DNA from: Candidatus Finniella inopinata
GTDB taxonomy: Bacteria > Pseudomonadota > Alphaproteobacteria > Paracaedibacterales > CAITNM01
Length of the DNA: 6,393 bases
Direction: 5' to 3'
Assembly: GCA_945903885.1 (NCBI GenBank)
Contig: CAMDPB010000069.1
Location: forward strand, 1-6,393
Positions 1-5,953 of the stretch are shown here, piece after piece (positions within the stretch are counted from its first letter, which is position 1; each line of letters begins with the position of its first letter). Under the pieces are notes generated by a model. That model was not told where the DNA came from and did no database searches. It was given only the letters and a program-made list of their open reading frames with translations. Made by a program: the position numbers and the translations under genes.

Positions 1-1
1 C

Positions 2-196
2 ATGCCTGATGGCTTTGTAAAATCTATGGACAAAGATATACGTGTTACCGAACAGGCGGACTTTGTTCTAAGCCAAGCTAAGTTTAAAAATCGTGGATTA
101 TTGTTGATACAGCCAGGAATACAGCACGTTCCTCATCTAATAGACTGGCTTCAAGCAAACATTGGTCATATTCAATTAGACAATTGGTCCAAATGA
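2..196 (+). CDS. C-terminal fragment, probable divergent polysaccharide deacetylase (partial)
   Basis: The reading frame is open to the left edge, so the 64 visible residues are probably the tail of a longer protein, and the ATG at position 2 need not be a real start. The pattern is a helix (VTEQADFVLSQAKFKNRG), a short strand (LLLIQPG), a helix (HVPHLIDWLQANIG) and a last strand (HIQLDNWSK). This matches the usual C-terminal end of divergent polysaccharide deacetylases (YibQ/DUF610 family), in which a run like 'AlarLeaiArrrGxAIGigxPxpxTlexLxxWlxxLexxGixLVPvS' closes the NodB-like barrel. That family sits next to rppH in many alphaproteobacteria, which supports the call. Its stop codon overlaps the rppH start (ATGA at 193-196). 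The identification rests on pattern and context and is tentative; the catalytic part lies outside the window. Confidence 0.5.
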   Translation: MPDGFVKSMDKDIRVTEQADFVLSQAKFKNRGLLLIQPGIQHVPHLIDWLQANIGHIQLDNWSK

Positions 197-675
197 CACA
201 CGATGATAGCGATTACCGCCCCTGCGTTGGGGTTGTGCTTATAAATAAAGATTTTAATGTTTTTGTAGCAAAGCGTCTTGATGCAGAACGCTTAGGTTGG
301 TCCAACAGCTGGCAATTTCCCCAAGGGGGTATTGACCCAGGGGAAGACGCACAAATTGCAGCGCTACGCGAGCTTAGGGAAGAAACAGGCCTAACCAGCG
401 CCAAGGTTCTAGCTGAAATGCCAGACTGGCTTTACTATGACCTACCCGAAAATTTGGCCACCAACATTTGGAAGGGCCGCTTCAAGGGCCAGCGCCAAAA
501 ATGGTTTTTAGTTGAATTCACAGGCCAAGACAATGAAATAAACCTAGAACAACCCACACCAGAATTTTGCGCCTGGGAATGGATTCCTTTGCATGAATCA
601 ATAAACCGGGTTGTGCCTTTTAAAATAGATGTTTATAAACAGGTAATTAGCTATTTTTCCAAGTGGTTTGAATGA
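193..675 (+). CDS. rppH: RNA pyrophosphohydrolase RppH (Nudix hydrolase)
   Basis: RppH removes pyrophosphate from the 5' triphosphate end of RNAs, which opens them to 5'-end-dependent decay; the Bartonella homologue is the invasion-associated IalA/NudH. A full Nudix box (G-x5-E-x7-REUxEExGU) spans about residues 45-67, from GGIDPGE to RELREETGL, with the metal-binding glutamates at E60, E63 and E64. It is preceded by the family's typical WQFPQGG and followed by the QKWFLVEF strand and WEWIPL. With the ATG at 193 the protein is 160 aa, the usual length of alphaproteobacterial RppH. I chose this ATG over the in-frame TTG at 184 because it overlaps the upstream stop as ATGA and the family normally starts a few residues before YRP(C/G)VG. 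There is no clear Shine-Dalgarno, so translation is probably coupled to the upstream gene. The stop overlaps the next gene's ATG in the same way. Confidence 0.93.
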   Translation: MTHDDSDYRPCVGVVLINKDFNVFVAKRLDAERLGWSNSWQFPQGGIDPGEDAQIAALRELREETGLTSAKVLAEMPDWLYYDLPENLATNIWKGRFKGQRQKWFLVEFTGQDNEINLEQPTPEFCAWEWIPLHESINRVVPFKIDVYKQVISYFSKWFE

Positions 676-1373
676 TTACAGCAGCGGTACTTTTAATTGG
701 TGACGAACTATTATCGGGGCGTACTCAAGACGCAAATTTAAACTATATCGCCTGTAAACTTGTTGAACGAGGCATTGTTTTGCAAGAAAGCCGCATTGTG
801 CCAGATATTGAAGATATGATTATTGAAGCCGTACGCGCTTTAAGCACTCGCTATAATTACGTGTTTACAACCGGCGGTATTGGTAGCACCCATGACGACA
901 TTACTCAAGCAAGCATCGCTAAAGCTTTTAAAAAACCACTAGTTGTAAATGCCGAAGCATTAAAAATACTAGAAGACTATTACGGCGATAATATTAACGA
1001 TGCCAGACGCCGCATGGCCCTAGCACCTGAAGGCGCAACTCTCCATGAAAAGATGGTTTTTCAAACGGAAAATGTGTTCGTAATGGCAGGCATTCCAACC
1101 GTCATGCAGGGCATGTTTGATGTTGTTTTGCCAACCTTGCGCACTGCCCCCCCTATATTGTCAGTCACCGTAAAAGCATACGTTCTTGAAAATGATCTAG
1201 CAGACGAGCTGAGCGCTATTCAAGCACCAGAAGGAGTTACCATTGGCAGCTACCCGTTTGATGAGGCTGGCAATATTAAAGGCACCAATTTGGTAGCAAG
1301 GTCACGTGATGCTAAAAAACTTGCAATTGTAGAAAAACAATTGCAAGCCTTGGTAGATAGTAAATGTGAGTGA
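672..1373 (+). CDS. CinA/MoaB-like molybdopterin-binding domain protein
   Basis: This 233-aa protein is a stand-alone MoCF/MoaB-Mog domain of the COG1058 (CinA N-terminal) type. The N-terminal strand and loop 'AAVLLIGDELLSGRTQDAN' (residues 4-22) and the loop 'TTGGIGSTHDDIT' (66-78) are the family's substrate-pocket motifs. The second loop resembles the GPTHDD form of FLAD1-like and alphaproteobacterial members rather than the GPTKDD of classical CinA, with Ser in place of the usual Pro. The C-terminal nicotinamide-nucleotide amidase domain of full CinA (roughly 160 aa) is absent, which is normal for this subfamily. FLAD1-type homologues act on FAD or related nucleotides. A metabolite-clearing hydrolase is therefore possible, but the substrate cannot be read from the sequence. 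The ATG overlaps the rppH stop (ATGA, 672-675). It is the last gene of the operon, with a terminator-like hairpin about 80 bases further on. Confidence 0.85.
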   Translation: MITAAVLLIGDELLSGRTQDANLNYIACKLVERGIVLQESRIVPDIEDMIIEAVRALSTRYNYVFTTGGIGSTHDDITQASIAKAFKKPLVVNAEALKILEDYYGDNINDARRRMALAPEGATLHEKMVFQTENVFVMAGIPTVMQGMFDVVLPTLRTAPPILSVTVKAYVLENDLADELSAIQAPEGVTIGSYPFDEAGNIKGTNLVARSRDAKKLAIVEKQLQALVDSKCE

Positions 1374-1449
1374 TTAGCCTTCTGAATCATCCTCATAATC
1401 ATCTGAATCATACTGAAATAAAATTAGAAGTAAGCCATGTAGTAACATC

Positions 1450-1487
1450 ACATGATAGTATCAAATGGTACTATCATGTTTGTTTTG
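1450..1487 (+). terminator. Probable intrinsic terminator after the rppH operon
   Basis: A perfect 10-bp inverted repeat, CATGATAGTA (1451-1460) and TACTATCATG (1469-1478), extends by an A-T pair outside and by a G-T wobble plus a C-G pair inside, leaving an AAAT loop. The T-rich stretch GTTTGTTTT follows on the + strand. The stem is AT-rich and the T-run is broken by Gs, so it may be a weak terminator. On the - strand no T-run follows, so it is unlikely to terminate the convergent permease gene. Confidence 0.55.
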
Positions 1488-1502
1488 CTGAATTAATGTC
1501 GC

Positions 1503-2696
1503 TCAGCCACCAAAAAGGTTTTGCAGTTCACTAGCAATAACCCACAATCCATACACAACAATTGCGGTAAGAATGATCGGGTTTTTCAAAATAGGGTACC
1601 AGTATTTAAGCGGCGCTTCTGCACGATTCGCACACCTTAAAAGGTACATAGGAAGCAATAGCGCCATAAAGCTTAAAATCATGCCCGCAAAGCTAAGGGC
1701 TTTAATGAAAGCATTAGGCACAAGAATAGCAATACCTAATGCTGGAACTAAGGCGCCCACTACTGCAACCCAGTGATTATTCAAAATGGGATGTTTCGTT
1801 TTTAGGGCATCAATTAATCCTAATGACACGCCAATGGTTGACGTTAAAACGGCAAAAAACCCAATTGCCCAGGTCAAGTGATGCATCATTGGTGAGCGGT
1901 TAATGTGACAAAGAGCCTGCAATATTTCACCGGGGTCAACTCCTGAAAAGGTCATTTTTTCAAACAAAACAGGATTATGCGAATGAATAAGACTGCACAC
2001 AACAGTGGTCCACGCAATATAGGCAAGCAGCGGTACCAAGCTTCCCCAGAAAAAAGCCCTTTTCAACATGATAGGGTCATTATTTGTGTAATTCGTCACG
2101 GTGTGAAAAATCACCTGGAATCCGAACGATGTGAATACAACTGGAATAGCTAAGCTCATGTCTTTTGGCACAAGGCTCCCTTGGGGCATGGTCGGCAAGT
2201 TAGCAAAATCTAAATACCAAAAAACCACTAATAAAATAATACCAGTTACCAAAAGTTTGCCCAGAAAGAAGAAGCGGTTTAAAAGATCTACTTTTTGAAT
2301 AGAACACAGCATTACCAAGCCAAGGCATCCTGCGTAAATACAAGCAGCCTGGTTAAATGATAAGGGCGAACCTTCAAAGCTAGTAAGCGTAGAGGCACCA
2401 CCATAAGTATAGGCGCACAATAGCGAATAACATAGCAACAACAAGCTTGTTGACCCTGCAACATATGCCTTTTTTCCGCTGTAATGTAAGCTTAAGGCAC
2501 CAAGGGGCAGCCCCTTCCCTGCCCTCAAATTAAGCTCTAAATTTAACAATGCTGATAAATAGCAAATTGCCCAAGTTCCTATCATAAGAAGGGATCCCAA
2601 AAACAATCCTGATTTCGCAAGCGCAATGGGCAAGCCAATCATACCAGCACCAATGGCGGTGCCAGCAATTAGGCAAATACAGCCAATTAGTTTCAT
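1503..2696 (-). CDS. Aromatic amino acid permease, TyrP/Mtr type (HAAAP family)
   Basis: The protein is predicted to be an inner-membrane proton-coupled symporter importing tyrosine or tryptophan. The 397-aa length matches TyrP/Mtr (about 400 aa), and it is hydrophobic throughout, with about 11 membrane segments. The N-terminal helix carries the family's glycine-rich broken-helix motif AGTAIGAGMIGLP (residues 11-23). TYGGAS (about residue 97) and the mid-protein SFGFQVIFHTVTNY (about 191-204) fit TM regions of Trp_Tyr_perm proteins. The start is an ATG with GGAG eight bases upstream (2705-2708). Substrate choice among Tyr, Trp and Phe cannot be decided from sequence. Chlamydiae, Legionella and Coxiella carry several such permeases, so the gene fits a bacterium taking aromatic amino acids from its host. 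It is co-directional with the RAP gene upstream but probably has its own promoter in the 83-base gap. Confidence 0.92.
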   Translation of the reverse strand: MKLIGCICLIAGTAIGAGMIGLPIALAKSGLFLGSLLMIGTWAICYLSALLNLELNLRAGKGLPLGALSLHYSGKKAYVAGSTSLLLLCYSLLCAYTYGGASTLTSFEGSPLSFNQAACIYAGCLGLVMLCSIQKVDLLNRFFFLGKLLVTGIILLVVFWYLDFANLPTMPQGSLVPKDMSLAIPVVFTSFGFQVIFHTVTNYTNNDPIMLKRAFFWGSLVPLLAYIAWTTVVCSLIHSHNPVLFEKMTFSGVDPGEILQALCHINRSPMMHHLTWAIGFFAVLTSTIGVSLGLIDALKTKHPILNNHWVAVVGALVPALGIAILVPNAFIKALSFAGMILSFMALLLPMYLLRCANRAEAPLKYWYPILKNPIILTAIVVYGLWVIASELQNLFGG

Positions 2697-2723
2697 TAAA
2701 ATTTCTCCAACTTCATTTTTGCA

Positions 2724-2744
2724 ATACTAAATTGTTTTTAGTAT
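2724..2744. promoter_or_regulatory. 8-bp palindrome at the permease transcript start (possible operator)
   Basis: ATACTAAA (2724-2731) and TTTAGTAT (2737-2744) are perfect inverted arms separated by five bases. The palindrome begins within a few bases of the predicted permease transcription start, a common position for a repressor operator. As RNA it would form a weak AU-rich hairpin with no T-run after it, so a terminator for the RAP gene is less likely. It does not look like the E. coli TyrR box (TGTAAA-N6-TTTACA). The cognate regulator is unknown. Confidence 0.4.
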
Positions 2745-2753
2745 CACTTGTAA

Positions 2754-2783
2754 TTTATGCGCTGAGAGGGTGTTCTTTGTCAA
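2754..2783 (-). promoter_or_regulatory. Probable sigma70-type promoter for the aromatic permease gene
   Basis: Read on the - strand, a perfect -35 hexamer TTGACA (2783-2778) is followed after 18 bases by CATAAA (2759-2754), a 4/6 match to TATAAT. The expected start of transcription is near 2747, leaving a leader of about 50 bases with a good GGAG ribosome site. The -35 hexamer overlaps the TGA stop of the RAP gene (2780-2782). Confidence 0.5.
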
Positions 2784-3856
2784 AAATTAACCGCATATAT
2801 TTTATAAAAAGTTTCAAGAGTTCTTGGTTGGGTCATTTTTCCCGCAAACGATTCTTTAAAGCAATCCCATTGGTCAGGTGTTATTCTATACACACTCCAA
2901 CCCCTGCCTAATAGAACTGCATCACGCATTTTATCTAAGTGTCTTCTAAAACACTGAGAGGTAAGCGAATCTCTTTTGAAATGGTGCAGACCGTCCATAT
3001 CAACCACAATTTTGGCTGACACATTAGCTATATCAAGGTGAATATCTAAATCGCTGTAGTGCACTTCGCATGCAAAACCAGGCTCAAAACGCTTTAAAAA
3101 ATGCGCCAATTCTGATTGCACACCACTTGTTTTAACGCAATAAATAGCTGTTTCTTGATAGCTTTCAAGCGCACTGACCATGCATTCTTTTAATGGCACT
3201 GCCTTTCCTCTGACCTCAGTTAAATAAGGTTTTAAAAACAGTAGATTATGATAATCGCAATCATTTGGAAGAGTTTTTATACGCGGCAAAAGTGAGACAA
3301 AGCGTTCGTAGGCATGGCCTTGTGATAAAGCAGATAGGTGCTTAAGGGTTGAAACAACCAAAGCGGAACTAAAATCGTCACTGTGTTTACAGGTATGCCT
3401 ATCAAGTTTTCTGAAAAATGTGTTTGGAACGCTGTAGCCACATTCAGCAACACACGACCACAAGCGACTTGTGTCTTCTGAATTTAAACTATCAATGTGA
3501 AATTCCAGTAGAAAAAAAAGGTTTTCATAAGCTTCTTTTAAAATAGGTGTCAGAAAATGTAGACGCTTTAAGTTGCAGGCAGTTTTTAGTAATTGATGCG
3601 CATCCATCCATAACATAAGCCGAGAAATTTCAGGGAACTTAACATCAATTGTAGCAACAACACTTCGTTCAAAAAAATCAGGATCAGTAGTGAATTGATC
3701 AAATTTCCTCCACAAATGTGCGGAAGGTCTTGCAGCAGTGGAAATATCGCCAATTCGACATGACGCTGAGTCTAAATCAAGTGAAAGATGAGAAGATGAT
3801 GCCGCACAAACTGCACCAATAACTCCTAAGAAAAGGCCAAGAAGAAGTGTTTTCAT
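2780..3856 (-). CDS. Exported RAP-domain protein
   Basis: This 358-aa protein starts with a classic signal peptide: MKTLL, a hydrophobic core LGLFLGVIGAV, then CAAS with likely cleavage after A18 or A19. C17 is not in a proper lipobox (V at -1). The C-terminal part, about residues 264-340, matches the RAP domain. Strands with SDLDIHLDIA and AKIVVDMDGLHHF are followed by a helix (CFRRHLDKMRDAVLLGRG) and the strand WSVYRITPDQWD. The RAP fold is related to PD-(D/E)XK/Vsr-like nucleases and is known from mitochondrial FASTK proteins, plastid and apicomplexan RNA-binding proteins and scattered host-associated bacteria. The middle (about 50-260) is mostly helical and I do not recognise it. The mature part holds 11 cysteines. 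The ATG has only a weak GAAGAG-like ribosome site nine bases upstream. The RNA- or DNA-directed role and any effector role are inferred, not shown. Confidence 0.8.
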   Translation of the reverse strand: MKTLLLGLFLGVIGAVCAASSSHLSLDLDSASCRIGDISTAARPSAHLWRKFDQFTTDPDFFERSVVATIDVKFPEISRLMLWMDAHQLLKTACNLKRLHFLTPILKEAYENLFFLLEFHIDSLNSEDTSRLWSCVAECGYSVPNTFFRKLDRHTCKHSDDFSSALVVSTLKHLSALSQGHAYERFVSLLPRIKTLPNDCDYHNLLFLKPYLTEVRGKAVPLKECMVSALESYQETAIYCVKTSGVQSELAHFLKRFEPGFACEVHYSDLDIHLDIANVSAKIVVDMDGLHHFKRDSLTSQCFRRHLDKMRDAVLLGRGWSVYRITPDQWDCFKESFAGKMTQPRTLETFYKIYAVNF

Positions 3857-3951
3857 GTGAATTTACTCTTCAGCTTCTATCTTTAATTGTGCCAAACAAA
3901 AGTTAATATTTCGCAAATACGCACTTTTATTTTAATTATGAGATTTTATTT

Positions 3952-3957
3952 TATAGT
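3952..3957 (+). promoter_or_regulatory. Possible -10 box for the metal ABC transporter operon
   Basis: TATAGT is a 5/6 match to the -10 consensus, and transcription from it would start near 3964. No good -35 is found 16-18 bases upstream; that stretch is simply AT-rich. An alternative is the extended -10 TGC-TATGAT at 3978-3986, which would start the transcript almost exactly at the ATG (3994) and give a leaderless mRNA. The two cannot be told apart by eye. Confidence 0.3.
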
Positions 3958-3967
3958 GTCGAAGCAC

Positions 3968-3998
3968 GGAGGACTCATGCTATGATATAAATCATGAG
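3968..3998 (+). promoter_or_regulatory. Leader minigene and start-codon hairpin of the ABC ATPase gene
   Basis: The only strong Shine-Dalgarno here, GGAGG (3968-3972), lies 21 bases before the ATPase ATG, too far to serve it directly. It sits four bases before another ATG (3977) that opens a minimal ORF, ATG CTA TGA. The UGA ends eight bases before the real start. CTCATG (3974-3979) is the inverse of CATGAG (3993-3998), which contains the ATPase start. Also, ATGAT (3982-3986) and ATCAT (3991-3995) form a smaller palindrome, which loosely resembles a Fur-type core. An in-frame TAA at 3988 rules out any upstream start. Reinitiation or a metal-responsive operator is possible; both are inferences. 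Confidence 0.4.
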
Positions 3999-4653
3999 CC
4001 AAAGTCACTTAATATTTAAAAATCTGGAAACAGGTTATCACCCAGATCGCCCCGTTCTCAGCAATGTCAATTTTTCGATTGCATCTGGAGAATACTGTGC
4101 CGTGATCGGGTCAAATGGTTCGGGAAAATCTACACTTTTAAAATTGGTAGCAGGGCTTTTAACGCCCCTTAAGGGCAGTGTGCAGCATTCTTTTAGGGCG
4201 CTTGCATACTTGCCGCAAAATGGTTCTTTCAATAGAACTTTTCCCATTTCTGTTGCTGATGTTTTAAAAATGAGCCGATACGTTAAAACAAGCGAAGCGT
4301 GCGACGCTACTGCATTGCAAAATGCCCTTAACACCGTAAAACTAGCTGTTTCATTAGATTGCCCCATTCAAAATTTAAGCGGCGGGCAATTTCAACGGGT
4401 ATTATTCGCAAGGCTTTTATTACAAAACCCTGATTTACTGCTGCTTGATGAGCCCTTTAACGGCATTGACGAAGAAACCATTCAAGACCTAGCTGAAGTT
4501 TTAAGCCACCTGCACAAAAAGGGCAAAACCATTCTGCTTGCTATTCACGATTGGCATTTTGTGAACACCTTTGTGCCAACAATACTTGATGTTAAAAATA
4601 ATGGCATAACCCTACGGCGCAATGAAAATTTGGATGCATCACAACATGTTTAG
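3994..4653 (+). CDS. Zinc/manganese-type ABC transporter ATPase (ZnuC/MntB-like)
   Basis: This is the cytoplasmic ATP-hydrolysing subunit of a metal-ion importer. All ABC motifs are intact in the 219 aa: Walker A GSNGSGKST (39-47), Q-loop YLPQNG (Q75), signature LSGGQ (128-132), Walker B LLLLDEP (148-154) and H-loop AIHD (H185). The stretch LPQNGSFNRTFPISVADVL is typical of the zinc/manganese/iron-chelate family that pairs with the nine-helix ABC-3 permease encoded next. The metal (zinc, manganese or iron) cannot be decided from this subunit. The start is the first possible in-frame ATG, since a TAA lies two codons upstream; its ribosome site is unusual (see the leader feature). The 3' end overlaps the permease gene, so the two are co-translated. 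Confidence 0.9.
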   Translation: MSQSHLIFKNLETGYHPDRPVLSNVNFSIASGEYCAVIGSNGSGKSTLLKLVAGLLTPLKGSVQHSFRALAYLPQNGSFNRTFPISVADVLKMSRYVKTSEACDATALQNALNTVKLAVSLDCPIQNLSGGQFQRVLFARLLLQNPDLLLLDEPFNGIDEETIQDLAEVLSHLHKKGKTILLAIHDWHFVNTFVPTILDVKNNGITLRRNENLDASQHV

Positions 4654-5494
4654 TACTTTGTGGAACCTTTTCATTTCACCATTTGTCGAATACGCATTCA
4701 TGCAAAAGGCATTACTTAGCTGTGTGTTGCTGTGCATATCGGCCGTGCCGTTGGGTGTGTTTTTACTACTCCGCGGCCTAAGCTTGGTGGGTGATAGTTT
4801 GGCCCATGGCATATTGCCAGGCATAGCATTAGCCGCCATTTTCTTTGGAATGGCACCTGTGCCCCTATTCATTGGCGGAATTGCCGCAGGTTTAATTGTA
4901 GCTTTTATTTCAAACCAATTAAGTACCCGGTCAATCATCCCCGAAGAAGCGAGTTTCACCGTTATTTACAGCCTATCACTTGCCCTGGGCGTACTCATTT
5001 TATTCCACCACGGCACCAACACCAACGTTATGCATCTATTGTTCGGCAGCGTGCTGGGCATTGATTCAGTTACCCTTTCATTAATAGCCGCCGTTTGCGT
5101 ACTTACGACCCTATTCCTGGGTAAGTTTCGCAAATTGCTTTTAATGTATTGCTTTGACCCCCTACTCTTCCAAGTGGCTGGTTATCATCACAAAGTATTA
5201 ATGTTTAGCTTTTTCGCCCTAGTAGTCAGCAACTTGGTCGCCAGTTACCAAGCAATTGGAACGTTGTTAGCCCTGGGGCTAATGATGCTACCTGCCATTA
5301 CCGGCAGAATTTTATGTGGCCATTACCGCCAAATATTTAAAGTCAGTTCCTTGCTGGGCATTTTCGGCTGCTATGCTGGTTTATTATTGTCATACCATAT
5401 TGACTGGCCGTCAGGCCCATCGATTATTTTATGCTTGGGCGTGCAATGTTTAGCAGCCTATGGATTTAAGCGCAGTCGGCAAAAAGGTTTATAA
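4646..5494 (+). CDS. Zinc/manganese-type ABC transporter permease (ZnuB/MntC-like, ABC-3 family)
   Basis: This is the inner-membrane subunit of the metal importer, with about eight or nine hydrophobic helices. Family landmarks appear in order: PLGVFLLLRGLSLVGDSLAHGILPGIAL near the N-terminus (first cytoplasmic loop and second helix), an acidic PEEASFTVIYSLSLALGVLI, HLLFGSVLGID, the coupling region FDPLLFQVAG, ALGLMMLPAITGRI, and the C-terminal GLLLSYHIDWPSGPSIIL. I place the start at ATG 4646 (282 aa, eight-base overlap with the ATPase gene), because homologues begin with a short Met-x-x-(L/F)FISPF(V/T)EY segment. In-frame ATGs at 4622 and 4634 would add 8 or 4 residues, and none of the three has a good ribosome site. 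No periplasmic binding-protein gene follows, so that subunit must be encoded elsewhere, if it exists. Confidence 0.92.
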   Translation: MFSTLWNLFISPFVEYAFMQKALLSCVLLCISAVPLGVFLLLRGLSLVGDSLAHGILPGIALAAIFFGMAPVPLFIGGIAAGLIVAFISNQLSTRSIIPEEASFTVIYSLSLALGVLILFHHGTNTNVMHLLFGSVLGIDSVTLSLIAAVCVLTTLFLGKFRKLLLMYCFDPLLFQVAGYHHKVLMFSFFALVVSNLVASYQAIGTLLALGLMMLPAITGRILCGHYRQIFKVSSLLGIFGCYAGLLLSYHIDWPSGPSIILCLGVQCLAAYGFKRSRQKGL

Positions 5495-5615
5495 GCCCCC
5501 CCGCATAGCTTAACTACTACGGTCCAGCCATGAAAAATAACTAGGTCGCAAAGACTGCAGAATTACCCAAACACTCGGGTCAACACATTAACGACCTCAC
5601 TAAAATTATAAAAAA
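5495..5615. repeat. Possible dispersed repeat or gene relic in the gap after the permease gene
   Basis: This 121-base gap has no start-to-stop gene, yet it is more GC-rich and more structured than nearby spacers. On the - strand 5587-5510 is open for 25 codons between stops and encodes a protein-like run including DPSVWVILQSLRPSYFSW, with no usable start codon. Small inverted pairs are present: TAAGC/GCTTA (5492-5496/5507-5511), AGGTCG/CGACCT (5543-5548/5592-5597) and ACCC/GGGT (5565-5568/5577-5580). The peptide-like phrase feels familiar from short repeated intergenic elements in related genomes, but I cannot confirm that. No clear terminator is seen for either convergent gene. Confidence 0.3.
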
Positions 5616-5945
5616 TTAGTTTGCTTTTGAAGAACCCGTAGGCGCGAAAGATGCCTGCACACTAGTTGTGCTATCCTCCAAAGGTATATCTGGATTTTGA
5701 CCTTTCAAAACGCCAGTATTATGAGAAAGGTTAATCTCTAAAGCTCTCACTTTTTCTTCTAGAGGAGCTAAACGTGACGAAAAATCCTGAAAAGCATTTT
5801 GTAAGACACTTATGTCCTGTTCTATCGAGGTAAGTTTCCGTTTTTCTTCTTTTTTACCCTTCCACTTTTCTATGATAAGCAGAGGTAATATACCCGAGCA
5901 AAAACCAAGAAGTGCAGGAATTATGTAATTCAGATTAAAACTCAC
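5616..5945 (-). CDS. Small membrane-anchored coiled-coil protein, function unknown
   Basis: I do not recognise a family. The 109-aa product has one N-terminal membrane segment (about residues 7-26, IIPALLGFCSGILPLLII), a strongly basic stretch (KWKGKKEEKRK, about 27-37) and an amphipathic, heptad-like region likely to be a short coiled coil (about 39-75). A polar Ser/Thr/Pro tail follows. The basic residues after the helix predict a cytoplasmic C-terminus. The start is a GTG supported by AGGA six bases upstream (5952-5955 on the + strand); no internal Met is available. The layout resembles small scaffold or phage/secretion accessory proteins, but no function can be assigned. It is convergent with the metal transporter permease gene. 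A TATAAA (6045-6040, - strand) could be its -10 box, with no good -35. Confidence 0.65.
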   Translation of the reverse strand: MSFNLNYIIPALLGFCSGILPLLIIEKWKGKKEEKRKLTSIEQDISVLQNAFQDFSSRLAPLEEKVRALEINLSHNTGVLKGQNPDIPLEDSTTSVQASFAPTGSSKAN

Positions 5946-5953
5946 GCTTTATC

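Noticed and set aside
184..195. TTG at 184 as the rppH start, adding MVQ before MTHDD
   Set aside because: The ATG at 193 overlaps the upstream stop as ATGA and gives the usual family N-terminus; no ribosome site favours the TTG.
2..196. The 64-aa frame as a complete small protein starting at position 2
   Set aside because: The frame is open at the window edge, and its sequence looks like the C-terminal part of a larger enzyme.
213..404. 63-aa - strand ORF inside rppH
   Set aside because: It lies wholly opposite a strongly supported Nudix gene and its residues show no domain; it is a shadow frame.
1573..1776. 67-aa + strand ORF inside the permease gene
   Set aside because: It is antisense to the conserved permease reading frame, with no ribosome site or recognisable motif.
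4038..4367. 109-aa - strand ORF opposite the ABC ATPase
   Set aside because: It is antisense to intact Walker A and Q-loop motifs and has no independent support.
4639..4959. 106-aa - strand ORF opposite the ABC permease N-terminus
   Set aside because: It is antisense to conserved membrane helices; the Pro/Ala-rich composition is typical of a shadow frame.
5492..5511. TAAGC...GCTTA hairpin as terminator of the metal transporter operon
   Set aside because: The stem is only 5 bp with a 10-base loop and no T-run follows.
5520..5600. A tRNA or other structured RNA in the GC-richer gap after the permease gene
   Set aside because: No cloverleaf arms, T-loop GTTCGA-like sequence or long stem can be drawn; only short scattered pairs exist.
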